Assembly (NCBI GenBank): GCA_021820965.1
Contig: JAKACZ010000018.1
Span: forward strand, 1-64,000
Direction: 5' to 3'
Length of the DNA stretch: 64,000 bases
Source: Bacillota bacterium
GTDB taxonomy: Bacteria > Bacillota > Sulfobacillia > Sulfobacillales > Sulfobacillaceae
Below the pieces are notes generated by a model, which ran no database searches, had not been told where the DNA came from, and was given only the letters and a program-made list of their open reading frames with translations. A program made the translations under genes and the position numbers. The stretch's first letter is position 1; each line of letters starts with the position of its first letter. Positions 35,587 through 44,227 of the stretch are shown in pieces.

Positions 35587-36078
35587 TTATCTCATAGAAA
35601 AGGGTGCCCCGGGCGGGTGAATTTTAATCGCTGCGGGGCTTACCTGGCTAATCTGAGCATCGGAAACCATGAGAGCCCCGAACAACAGGTCCCCCAAAAT
35701 CCCGCGCGACACCACCAGGTGCGTTACCTTCAGCGTCGTCTCATCAAATATCACATCGTTAAGCCGTCCGTAGAGGTGTCCCGACATATCCGACACCGGC
35801 CGTTTCATAAAGGCTTGATTGCGGCGCAGAACATCGCGGCGCCATCGCCGGCTCTTGTGTACCACCTGATAAGCATCGGCTAACTCCAATCCCAGACCGG
35901 TCAACCGAAACGTCGCCCGAGACGGCACGAACGGCGTATAAAAGGGTCGCGGCATCAAAAGGAACCCTTCAATCGCGAGTTCCGGCCACGACACCACGAC
36001 CTCGTCAATCCGCTGCCAGACACGCGGCTTTCCCGTGAGCCGCACCGGCAAATGTGCCACGTGCCATCCTGTCAACAT
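35587..36078 (-). CDS. PRC-barrel domain protein (YrrD-like)
   Basis: About 163 residues with two PRC-barrel-like halves. The first is centred on QRIDEVVVSWPELAIEGFLL, the second on KRPVSDMSGHLYGRLNDVIFDETTLKVTHLVVSRGILGDLLFG. Bacillus YrrD, in the same place downstream of mnmA, is also a PRC-barrel protein of unknown role. ATG 36078 follows mnmA by 13 bases. The open frame upstream of it overlaps mnmA. Confidence 0.8.
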   Translation of the reverse strand: MLTGWHVAHLPVRLTGKPRVWQRIDEVVVSWPELAIEGFLLMPRPFYTPFVPSRATFRLTGLGLELADAYQVVHKSRRWRRDVLRRNQAFMKRPVSDMSGHLYGRLNDVIFDETTLKVTHLVVSRGILGDLLFGALMVSDAQISQVSPAAIKIHPPGAPFSMR

Positions 36079-36091
36079 ATCCGGCCCCCGA

Positions 36092-37150
36092 TCAGGAAGG
36101 CTTGGTAATCTTCCCTCCCGCAACCAAGACATCGTCCTGGTATAGCACAGCCACCTGCCCCGGGCTTATGGCCCACTGCGGCTGATCAAATTCAATCTCG
36201 GCACCGTCGCTGGTGGAAATCCAGCGTGCCGGCTCCGGTTCCATGTTGTAGCGAATCTTGGCATTTCCCCAAACGGGGAACTCCGGCGTCTTTCCGGATA
36301 CATAGCTAACATTCCGCACAACAACTGAGCGCTTCAGTGCGTCCTCGCGGCTTCCGACCACCACCCGGTTGGTGCCCGCTTCCAGCCCCACCACATAGCG
36401 CGGCTCCTGGCTAGAAACATTAAGACCGCGGCGCTGGCCCACAGTATAGAACGCTATGCCCTGATGCGTCCCCAGCACCGTGCCCTCGCGGTCCACAATC
36501 TCTCCCATTTTAACGGCTTCTGGGCGGTGCTCCTTCAAGTAGCCCTGATAGTCGTTTTTGGGCACAAAACATAGCTCCTGGCTGTCAGGCTTGTGGGCCG
36601 TGGCCAAGGACCGGCTTTCCGCGATTTGGCGGCTCTCGGCCTTAGTCAGATCCCCCAAGGGGAACAGAAGGTGTGCCAAGTCAGCCTGTCCCAGCGTGTA
36701 CATAAGATAACTTTGGTCTTTGGCGTGATCGCGCGCGCGCAAGAGCTGGTACAACCCATCCTGTTCCCGCACCCGCACATAATGGCCGGTTGCGAGGTAG
36801 TCCGCTCCTTGGGATTTTGCCCAATCCCACATCGCCCCAAACTTGATGTGGCGATTGCAGAGCGCGCACGGATTTGGCGTATCCCCCGCCAAATAGGCCT
36901 CCTCAAACGGGGCAATCACCTTTTCAAAGAACGGCCGTTCGACATCCACCAACACATGCTTGATGCCCAGCTTCTTGGCGACCCGGCGAGCATCGACGAT
37001 GGCATCCAGTCCGCAACAACTATTAGTAGTCTCGGCCGGTAGGTGCCGCATCGTCACCCCAATCACGTCATAACCCTGATCTAACAACAAAGCGGCGGCC
37101 GCCGAGGAGTCGACGCCGCCGCTTAAACCTACGACCACAGTCTTCCCCAT
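36092..37150 (-). CDS. mnmA: tRNA-specific 2-thiouridylase
   Basis: A 352-residue ATP-dependent enzyme that installs the 2-thio group on U34 of tRNA(Lys/Glu/Gln). The PP-loop is GLSGGVDSSAAAALL. The catalytic cysteine pair is in NPCALCNRHIKFG (near residue 100) and ELCFVPKNDYQGYL (near 195). GQRRGLNVSSQEPRYVVG and the C-terminal beta domain are standard. It follows the Rrf2 regulator by two bases. The cysteine desulfurase gene that lies between these two in Bacillus is missing here, so sulfur may come from SufS or another desulfurase. Confidence 0.96.
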   Translation of the reverse strand: MGKTVVVGLSGGVDSSAAAALLLDQGYDVIGVTMRHLPAETTNSCCGLDAIVDARRVAKKLGIKHVLVDVERPFFEKVIAPFEEAYLAGDTPNPCALCNRHIKFGAMWDWAKSQGADYLATGHYVRVREQDGLYQLLRARDHAKDQSYLMYTLGQADLAHLLFPLGDLTKAESRQIAESRSLATAHKPDSQELCFVPKNDYQGYLKEHRPEAVKMGEIVDREGTVLGTHQGIAFYTVGQRRGLNVSSQEPRYVVGLEAGTNRVVVGSREDALKRSVVVRNVSYVSGKTPEFPVWGNAKIRYNMEPEPARWISTSDGAEIEFDQPQWAISPGQVAVLYQDDVLVAGGKITKPS

Positions 37151-37152
37151 CC

Positions 37153-37629
37153 CTATCCTCCTTCTCCCGTTGCAGTTTTAGCCAGGCCCAGCCCTTCAAT
37201 CTTTTGGCGGGCGACCAGGCGTTGTTCTCGTAGCAGTTGTTCCATGGTAATTTGGCTCATCGCTTCATCAACCGCTTCCTGCACTCGCACCCACACGTCC
37301 GGTCCGATGCACCAATTCGTTTCCGCACAGCCCGACCCTTCCACGCCGGCGCAGTCCGCTACGACAATACGGCCTTCTACCGCTTGCACCACGTCGCGAA
37401 CCGAAACTTGGTCGGGACGTCCGGCCAGTTGATACCCACCCTGGGCTCCGCGCATACCATGCACAATGCCTGCGCGTTTCAATGACGGCATCAATTGTTC
37501 CAAGTATTGCTCAGGAATGTTTTGTGCATGTGCAATGCTCCCCACCGTTAAAGGTCCCCGACCGGCATGAAGCGCCAACTCGTAGACCGCTTTAACCGCG
37601 TACCGTCCTTTGCTCGAGACTTTGAACAT
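37153..37629 (-). CDS. Rrf2-family regulator (IscR/CymR type)
   Basis: A roughly 158-residue winged-helix regulator. The DNA-binding part is FKVSSKGRYAVKAVYELALHA through NIPEQYLEQLMPSLKRAGIVHGMRGAQGGYQLAG. Three cysteines at about 93, 101 and 107 lie where IscR binds a [2Fe-2S] cluster (there 92, 98, 104). This suggests a cluster-sensing rather than a CymR-type protein; the spacing is slightly wider. ATG 37629 has a GGAG site. A TTGACC/TACGCT promoter with a 17-base spacer lies just upstream. It could control the suf operon, mnmA, or both. Confidence 0.9.
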   Translation of the reverse strand: MFKVSSKGRYAVKAVYELALHAGRGPLTVGSIAHAQNIPEQYLEQLMPSLKRAGIVHGMRGAQGGYQLAGRPDQVSVRDVVQAVEGRIVVADCAGVEGSGCAETNWCIGPDVWVRVQEAVDEAMSQITMEQLLREQRLVARQKIEGLGLAKTATGEGG

Positions 37630-37825
37630 GGGCGACACTCCCGCAATTCTTTGCTTTAAGCGTAGCATCATGCGGCTTCTCGGTCAACTCACCGGAGCCC
37701 ACGGCAGTGCTGACGCATGACGGGTCACTAATCGGCTCAACCCGATGGCGTGGCGACGGTTTAGGGGCCAGTCGAGTCAATCGCCGGGAGCAAAAGTGCC
37801 CGCGCCGTCCGCAGAACCTACGCGT

Positions 37826-38870
37826 TTAGCCGTTTCGTAAGAAACGGCTGGGGACTGGTCGATATGGCAAGACCCTCAGGTTAGGCCGCAATCGCGGTGC
37901 AATGAATGACGTAGGCCTGGAGAAACGCGTCGGAGAGTACCGATGGCTCCACGTCTCCCGCAAGAACTGGATCGTGTCGCGGTAGCCATACGTGTGTTGC
38001 AGGGTTTCGCCGATAGCCGACCACAGGGTCAGCACGTTCAAGAGATGCGCCAATTGCATGAGGCGATGCCAGTTTTTTAGCGCTTGCCAGTCGTAGGAAT
38101 AGGCATGCTCAAAATGATCGCCGTGGCGCTTTTCCACCAAAAAGTGAGCTTCGATGGCCCAGCGATGGCGACCCGCCCGGTTACACCGGGCGACGATATT
38201 GGTCGCGGTCAGGCGCTCGCGCGAGACCCAGGCCCACTGCGTCTGGTGGGCCTCGCCTTGTGCGTCCGCCCAGGTTTCGTGGCAGAACGCCACATGCACC
38301 ATGGTTGTCCGTGGCCGGCGTCCACGTATAGGCGATATCGTTCACCCAGGTGAAGGTTTGGGCGCGATCGCCCCAGCGATGCGTGCGCCGCCGTTCACCC
38401 GCGGTATCGAGCCACCGGAGGGCTTGGGCTTCTTTCCACACACTGGGCAGCACCTTCTGCGGCAGCACGATGAGGTAATCCTAATGATATTCCCGGCAGA
38501 TCTGGAAAATGGGGCCATTGGGATAGAGGCCGTCCATCACGACGAGCAAGCGGCGGCGGGGGAACCAGTCTTTGAGCCGCCGTGCTAAGCGGCGGAACGC
38601 CTTGGCGCGAACGCTGGTGGCGCGTGAACTTCTGTGTGCCGTCAATGGCGACCACCCACGCGTGGTTGACCAAGTATTGGCGCACCGCATGCCGGCGCAG
38701 CAGTTGCGTAATCCGGTCGCGCAGGCTCTGCTCCAGCGCGTCCGTCAAGGCGGGCGTGGTCGCCCCGAGATTGGCCTCGCGTCGCGAGGCATACTGAAAG
38801 GCAAAGAGGAGCAGACCGTAAAAGAGCAGTACCGTGACCTGATGGCGAATACTGCCCGGCCGTCGCCTCA
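37826..38870 (-). pseudogene. DDE transposase, ISNCY-like, broken
   Basis: The pieces in order on the minus strand form one DDE transposase: TVLLFYGLLLFAFQYASRRE, YLVNHAWVVAIDGTQKFTR (first Asp), RLKDWFPRRRLLVVMDGLYPNGPIFQICREYH (second Asp), DYLIVLPQKVLPSVWKEAQALRW, and AIEAHFLVEKRHGDHFEHAYSYDWQALKNWHRLMQLAHLLN (Glu region). A frameshift lies near 38610, a TAG stop after EYH near 38483 (the family expects a tryptophan), and another frameshift near 38300. The element is dead. The family name is from memory and is approximate. No terminal repeats were found by eye. Confidence 0.7.
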
Positions 38871-38971
38871 GCCGTCAGCCAAACGCGAATCCCAGCCCAT
38901 TGGGCTGATTTTTCTAAGTTCCCAGGCCCCCTATGAACCGACAATACCGGGCAGATCCTGTGACAGGCATG

Positions 38972-39882
38972 TTAGTCGAAGTGATGATTAGCATTAGCGC
39001 CAACCAGTGTGTGCTGAAGATACCTCAATCCCTCCTGCAATCGACTAATTCCCATATGGCTCGCGCCCTCGGTGTCCAAGGCGGCAAACATCTCGGCCAC
39101 CAAGCTATCCATGCCCTTCAGAAACCGTTCTACCGTCTCCGCCGTCACCGGCCCATGGCAGCCTACCCATTGGCGAAGCGCCGCTTGATACGATGGATCC
39201 TCTGGTTCGACCGTCCACACCGCCTTCAGGCCGGTGATAGCCGTTCGCAGGCGGGTGGCCCAGACCACGATTCCTGTGTATTAAGACCCATGTCTTTCGG
39301 TTGGCCGGGGAGGTTTTCCAGTGGAAATTGACCGTCGCGCATCCCCGTCCAGATGGTCGCGGCGACGGACGAGGGTTCCTCATCCGTCACCATAGCCTTA
39401 GCTTTTTGCACGAACGTGTCTAGGGACGCGGGCGGCACTTTTCCGGTCAATTGTTCACGCCACCACCGCTCCAACCAGTCCTGACGTTCAGCAACTGTCA
39501 CCTGCATCATCTCCCGTAATTGATAGAGGTGAGACCACAGAGCTTCCTCACCGTTTTTGAGCGCTTGCTCTGCCACGGAAAGCCGTCCCTTTAGCCGGTG
39601 CAAGCGGTCGAGTTCGGTCGCAATTGACGCCTTCTGAGCAGCTAGGACATCAGCCAGGGTCATCTGGTCCGCTAACAGCGCGTCAAGTTGGTGGAGAGAT
39701 AGACCGAGCCACCGAAGACCAATAATTTGATACAACCGAGCCAGTTCCCCGTCGGTATAATATCGGTAGCCGGATGGCGCCACGCGTGCCGGGGGTAACA
39801 ACCCGCGGTCGGTGTAAAACCGAATCACCTTGACCGATACCCCGCTCTTTCGGGATAACGCGCCAATAGAGTACTCGCGCAT
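38972..39882 (-). pseudogene. MerR-family regulator, frameshifted
   Basis: From ATG 39882 (AGGAGGG site) a MerR protein begins: YSIGALSRKSGVSVKVIRFYTDRGLLPPARVAPSGYRYYTDGELARLYQIIGLRWLGLSLHQL, with a coiled coil around residues 75-110. About residue 205 the frame changes. In the first frame it soon stops (39226). In another frame a protein-like tail continues from about 39268 to 38972 (RLRTAITGLKAVWTVEPEDP, RQWVGCHGPVTAETVERFLKGMDSLVAEMFAALD). The full protein would be about 300 residues, with a C-terminal TipAS-like effector domain. The truncated form keeps the DNA-binding part and might still act. Confidence 0.65.
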
Positions 39883-40746
39883 GGGATCTCCCTCCTCTCG
39901 TTCAGGATAGCAGTCTCCACTAGCAGGAGAGTCAACCCCTGATATGGGTTGCTCATGGAAAAACTTTTCTCGTTCCCCCACCTCTCCGGCCGGTTTCACG
40001 ACTCATGCGTCAGCACTGAGCCCACGGGCGGTTCAATAGGTACGTTGGGGGCGCTAATGGGTAATCACCACCGGTTCTCACACTATTTCAAGGCACCTTC
40101 CAGCCTCAATCCGAACAAAAAGTGGCAATGGAAAGCTGCCCAGTGTGCAGCAGATAATCAATCCATGCCTGCGCCAAGCGGCTTATAGGTCGCCATTGTG
40201 CGCCTGCCACCGGTGCACGGGCCACATCCAACAAAATCCCATGATCAGGTCAAGATTAAAGTTCGCGTACTGACCCCTTGCGACTGCGTTCACTGAGTTC
40301 ATGACGTGCTGATGCAACTTGGCCAAACACTCATCGGTTCAAAACGGGCTCACCAGCTGCGTCATCGCATCGCAAACTTCACGCCGGATGGTCGCATAGT
40401 GCTCACCGCGCTCGCAACACCGCCCTTCCATGTCTAATCGGCCACCCAGGTCACCCTCAGAGTCGACATGTGGGCCCCCGCTTGTTACAGCTGCCATCCC
40501 TGCCACCCGGCCAAACACTTGAAGTATCCCTAAGGCTGGGGCGTTACGTCCAAATTTGAAATCGGTGCCGGTTAACCCGGAATCGGTTCCCGAGTAATCA
40601 ATTCCTTGGATTCAGCCGCCACCCTAACCGTGGCCCAGAGTGTCCCACAAGATTCGACAATTGTGGAAATACACGGTAGTCAAAAAAGGACTCCAGAAGC
40701 CCCACCGCGAAAGCCTTATCATACCCATTTCCAAGGGAGGGCATCT
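39883..40746. other. Degenerate accessory stretch
   Basis: About 860 bases without a convincing gene. On the minus strand one frame is open from 40611 to 40342, meets a TGA at 40341-40339 and continues to a TAA at 40183; part of it looks protein-like (RREVCDAMTQLVSPF, then TDECLAKLHQHVMNSVNAVARGQYANFNLDLIMGF). I do not recognise it. There is no start codon with a ribosome site, so I read it as a remnant. Confidence 0.4.
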
Positions 40747-41544
40747 ATGGTGAAAATTTGGACTCTGGCCGGGCCGCTAGCATTGAGTTTGGCCCTTATT
40801 GCCGCGCCGGCGGCATCCACCATTGCACAGGCATCCCCTGCCTATCACGTGGTAAACGCGCCCCGCCTCCGAGCCAAGCCCCCGGGCCATGGCGGACCAC
40901 CATCTACCAGTTACGGCTGGGCCTCAAGCAATTGGTCCGGTTATGCCATCACCGGCAGCACCTATCAAAGCATTACCGGCTCATGGATTGTTCCTACCGT
41001 AACGGCGACTCACGGGCAGACCTACTCCTCTGCCTGGATCGGCGTCGATGGTTTTAATAATAGCGATCTCATTCAGACCGGTACCGAACAAGACGCATCG
41101 AAATCCGGTAACAGCTACTATGCCTGGTGGGAGATTCTGCCCGCCTCGGAAACGGTCATCACTTCCATGACCGTCCGTCCTGGAGATCACATGTCGGCGT
41201 CCATCGTCAACAACGGCAACGGAACCTGGACTATTACCTTGAACGACCTCACCGAAAACGAGACCTTTACCACTACCCAGGCCTATAACGGGCCGGCTGC
41301 TTCGGCCGAATGGATTATGGAAGCGCCAACCATCGGCGGGCACGTCGCCACATTGGCCAATTACGGGGAAACTACCGTGGATCCCGGCACCGTCAACGGG
41401 GGCAATCCCGGTTTGACCGCACAGGAGGGTGGCGTGATGATCCAAAAGAACCAGCAGGTCTCCACACCGTCCCTGCCGGACAGTGACACCGACGGGTTTA
41501 ACGTAGCCTACGGACCAACCACTCCGCCGGCGCCCCAATCGTAA
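40747..41544 (+). CDS. Secreted G1-family glutamic endopeptidase
   Basis: A 265-residue eqolisin-type acid peptidase (Peptidase A4/G1). A signal peptide covers residues 1-29 (hydrophobic core LALSLALIAAPAAS, then A-Q-A). After a proline-rich spacer the catalytic fold starts with SSNWSGYAITG, followed by AWIGVDGFNNSDLIQTGTEQD with catalytic Gln110 and YYAWWEILPA. AEWIMEAPT carries catalytic Glu192. These enzymes work at very low pH outside the cell, which suits an acidophile. ATG 40747 follows AAGGGAGG. The gene stands alone, with its own terminator, inside an otherwise eroded region. Confidence 0.9.
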   Translation: MVKIWTLAGPLALSLALIAAPAASTIAQASPAYHVVNAPRLRAKPPGHGGPPSTSYGWASSNWSGYAITGSTYQSITGSWIVPTVTATHGQTYSSAWIGVDGFNNSDLIQTGTEQDASKSGNSYYAWWEILPASETVITSMTVRPGDHMSASIVNNGNGTWTITLNDLTENETFTTTQAYNGPAASAEWIMEAPTIGGHVATLANYGETTVDPGTVNGGNPGLTAQEGGVMIQKNQQVSTPSLPDSDTDGFNVAYGPTTPPAPQS

Positions 41545-41551
41545 GAGTCAT

Positions 41552-41590
41552 AGAGAGCTTTCACCGAGTGCGGTGAGAGCTCTCTTCTTT
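41552..41590 (+). terminator. Terminator after the acid peptidase gene
   Basis: Fifteen-base arms (AGAGAGCTTTCACCG with one mismatch to its partner) around an AGTG loop, followed by TCTTT. It begins seven bases after the stop codon. Confidence 0.85.
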
Positions 41591-41650
41591 AGCACAGCAC
41601 ATACGAAACCGTGGGGACGGTTCACCTAAAATGCCCATCGGCGCGGGGCC

Positions 41651-41986
41651 TCAGGGAACTACCCTTCTGTACTTCCAGAAGAGAGCGAGGGTACTCGCTG
41701 TCACACCGAGGAGCCCCAGACCGACAAGAACGGGCCATGCGACCGCGACCACGGAACAGGTATGATGAGCCGAACCGAACATTGGAGGCATAATTATTAT
41801 CATTGTGGTAGGTCCATGCCTAAGTACCGCATTGACCACCGAACAAGCGTGGTGAATCCCCCATATGTTGAATGACAGCCGCATAGCCGAAAAAAACGGC
41901 ACGAACAGACCCACCGCCGAGATGAGAATCGCGGGGACGGCGATACCGCCGACGACCCGTGCTCGGATCCTGTTCGACTCCGTCAT
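41651..41986 (-). CDS. Small membrane protein, function unknown
   Basis: A 111-residue protein with about three helices (near residues 12-32, 60-75 and 80-102; last segment VVAVAWPVLVGLGLLGVTASTLALF). ATG 41986 has a strong GAGAGGGG ribosome site. Two CSVV repeats (HHACSVVNAV and HHTCSVVAVA) suggest internal duplication. I do not recognise the family. Confidence 0.55.
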   Translation of the reverse strand: MTESNRIRARVVGGIAVPAILISAVGLFVPFFSAMRLSFNIWGIHHACSVVNAVLRHGPTTMIIIMPPMFGSAHHTCSVVAVAWPVLVGLGLLGVTASTLALFWKYRRVVP

Positions 41987-42132
41987 GTGGGACCCCTCTC
42001 CCATTATTCTAGCCGTTTCTCCCTGGTTGATCCTAAAGGCGTCTTCTCCGAATTAGTTTCAACCTACGGGGGTGTATCAAGCGACCGCTCGCTTTTTGGT
42101 TTCGTTGCCCTTTTTGTGGCAGATACGAGCCT

Positions 42133-42402
42133 TTATTGGTTGATGGTTCGGGACAGATGCCGGGTGCGGATCCTGCGGTGCCAAAGGGCGGCGACAGGCA
42201 CACCCACGACCGCCGTGAGCAGGACTCCAAGCGCCAGTGATTCCCATGCGAGGGACTGGCCCATGTGCGCAAAGATGACGGCTAGGTATACTTCGTAGGT
42301 CACGAGAGCGACGAGCCATAGTACGATGGATGACCACCATCCTCGGATCGCAGCGGGTTGAAGGCGTGCGGAAGTGGTCGTCCAACCGAGCAGAACACCC
42401 AA
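42133..42402 (-). CDS. Possible small membrane protein
   Basis: About 89 residues with two clear hydrophobic helices (SSIVLWLVALVTYEVYLAVIF and ALGVLLTAVVGVPVAALW) separated by HMGQSLAWES. The only start is a TTG without a ribosome site, so it may be the tail of a decayed gene. It lies upstream of the other small membrane protein on the same strand. Confidence 0.35.
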   Translation of the reverse strand: MGVLLGWTTTSARLQPAAIRGWWSSIVLWLVALVTYEVYLAVIFAHMGQSLAWESLALGVLLTAVVGVPVAALWHRRIRTRHLSRTINQ

Positions 42403-42489
42403 TCAGAGGGCATACATCGGCAACTTACCCAGCTGAGGGCTTATCAACCCGAGGGCCAGTCCGACAATTAAAGTGGACCCCCGAACTGG

Positions 42490-43139
42490 ACGCCGTGCAC
42501 CAACACCTTACCCCCGGTAGACCATGTCGCCCGCGGCGCCTGGGACTTCTTTTGGCACCATCTGGGCGACACGGAGATTGTATCTGTAGTGAGTGGGGTC
42601 GGCAAGGTGTTTTGTGCCAGTGCCACGCAACTGCTAATTGCCCGGTTCGCTCCGGGCGAGATGTCCATGACGGGTATCTGCGGCGGGCTGCAAGACGAGC
42701 TATTAGGCGAGTCCCTCGTGGTGCCCGTGCGGTTTTGTCAGCACGATGTGGAAAGCCCGGCCACCCCAGGGGATCCGTTCGATCTGTATCAGGGTCGGTC
42801 AACTTGGTATGAGCCCGATGCCCGTCTCTTGCAACGGTTTCGGGAGTTCACTGCCTCCAGCATACGGGCCCACTTTGGCGTAGTCGTATCGGGGGACCAC
42901 CGCATTCGCAGTGCAGAGCGTCGCGAAGCCTTGCGTCGGGCATTTGGGCCATTGCCGTCGATCAAGAGTTGGCGGCGCTCGCCCAGGTATGTACGGTGAA
43001 CCGTGTTCCGTACTTGGGGATGAAGGCTGAATCCGATAATGCAAATGAACTGACCGAACAACAGCAGAAACACCACAAGTTGAAGGCTTGTGATGCGGCG
43101 TCCAACGCACTCATTGGCTTTCTGTCGTCGGTTAAATAG
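42490..43139 (+). pseudogene. MTA/SAH nucleosidase-type nucleoside phosphorylase, frameshifted
   Basis: One frame gives AWDFFWHHLGDTEIVSVVSGVGKVFCASATQLLIARFAPGEMSMTGICGGL and LVVPVRFCQHDV, then GVVVSGDH up to about 42945. It then loses the family pattern, while a neighbouring frame continues with IWAIAVDQELAALAQVCTVNRVPYLGMKAESDNANE and KACDAASNALIGFL to TAG 43139. The family's conserved MEXXA-XAXVC and RXXSD elements appear as VDQELAALAQVC and KAESDNA. So there is one frameshift near 42945, plus a degraded active-site Glu and Arg. No good start codon is visible. Confidence 0.65.
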
Positions 43140-43466
43140 CAGGTCAGTGAAGCAACGGGGGCGTTAGCGCATCAAGCCCATGGTAGTTTGGCAAGCCGGT
43201 CCAACCGTTTCGGGCGCCCTAGTTTTGATGGCAGGCCACCTTGGGCTGCCTAACAACGATTTTTTTGGTTCCAATGATACGCATGATACGCAAAAACCAC
43301 TTATACGATTTTTTACCTCCGGATTTCAATATCTGGCTTGTGAGAGTCCTGGGAAGGAATCGTTGCCGTGCCCCGAGAGGGCTTGCATGTGAAAACCAGT
43401 TGAGCAACTTGCCCGCGACATGTAGAACCCGGCCTTCCGATGAGGCCGGGTCCTTTAAGTCGGCGT
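43140..43466. other. Intergenic stretch ending in a hairpin
   Basis: About 330 bases with no supported gene. A perfect hairpin at 43427-43451 (ACCCGGCCT/AGGCCGGGT) lies 16 bases beyond the sdhB stop and probably terminates sdh transcription; the T-runs on both sides are short. Confidence 0.6.
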
Positions 43467-44225
43467 TTAGGTCGCTGCGCCGGTGGTCTCCAACTTTTTA
43501 CCACGCAACCGCCGCAAAAGAATCTTCACCGGATCATAATAGCGGTCGGCCACCCGCTCCTTCAGCGGAATGATGGCGTTGTCGGTAATCCGGATGTGCT
43601 GCGGGCACACCTCGGTGCAGCATTTAGTGACGTTGCACATGTTGACTCCCGCGTCGTTAGCCAAGAGCGGCACCCGATCAGCGCCGTCCAGGGGATGCAT
43701 CTCGTACTCGGCAATCTTTATCATAAAGCGCGGACCGAAGTATTTGTTGGTCCCCTCGTGGTTACGGAGCACGTGACAGGTGTCCTGGCACAAAAAGCAC
43801 TCGATGCAGCGGTGAAACTCCTGAATCCGTTCCGCATCGATTTGCTGCATGACGAACGGCTCCGGCTCCGTCGGTTGCAGAGGCGGAATCTCTTTGGCCA
43901 CCTTATAGTTCCAGGATACGTCGGTCACCAGGTCTTTAATAATGGGAAAGGTTTTCATCGGGTAAATGGACACCGGCTGTCCAACGTAGTCGTCCATGCG
44001 GGTCTTGCACAGCAATTTCGGCTGTCCGTTCACCTCCGCACCGCACGACCCGCAGTGCGCGGCCTTGCAGTTCCAGCGCACCGCCAGGTCCGGAGCCTCG
44101 TTGTGCTGAATCCAATGCAGCGCGTCCAGCACCACCATCCCGGTTTGTCCGGGTACCTGGTACTCGACTTCCTGGCCGCCTGACTCATCCCCGCGCCAAA
44201 CCTTTAGGGTGAAATCCTCGCTCAT
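43467..44225 (-). CDS. sdhB: Succinate dehydrogenase iron-sulfur subunit
   Basis: A 252-residue electron-transfer subunit of complex II. The [2Fe-2S] ligands are in CKAAHCGSCGAEVNGQPKLLC. The [4Fe-4S] and [3Fe-4S] ligands are in CIECFLCQDTCHVL, CNVTKCCTEVCPQHI. The sequence style (ALHWIQHNEAPDLAVRWNCKAAHCGSCG) is that of the actinobacterial/acidophile type rather than the Bacillus type. It follows sdhA by two bases. With SdhA and SdhC it forms a membrane-bound succinate:quinone oxidoreductase. Confidence 0.95.
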   Translation of the reverse strand: MSEDFTLKVWRGDESGGQEVEYQVPGQTGMVVLDALHWIQHNEAPDLAVRWNCKAAHCGSCGAEVNGQPKLLCKTRMDDYVGQPVSIYPMKTFPIIKDLVTDVSWNYKVAKEIPPLQPTEPEPFVMQQIDAERIQEFHRCIECFLCQDTCHVLRNHEGTNKYFGPRFMIKIAEYEMHPLDGADRVPLLANDAGVNMCNVTKCCTEVCPQHIRITDNAIIPLKERVADRYYDPVKILLRRLRGKKLETTGAAT

Positions 44226-44227
44226 GT

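Noticed and set aside
37826-38748. In-frame stop in the transposase as another recoded codon
   Set aside because: The stop is TAG at a tryptophan position and the gene also has frameshifts, so it is simple decay.
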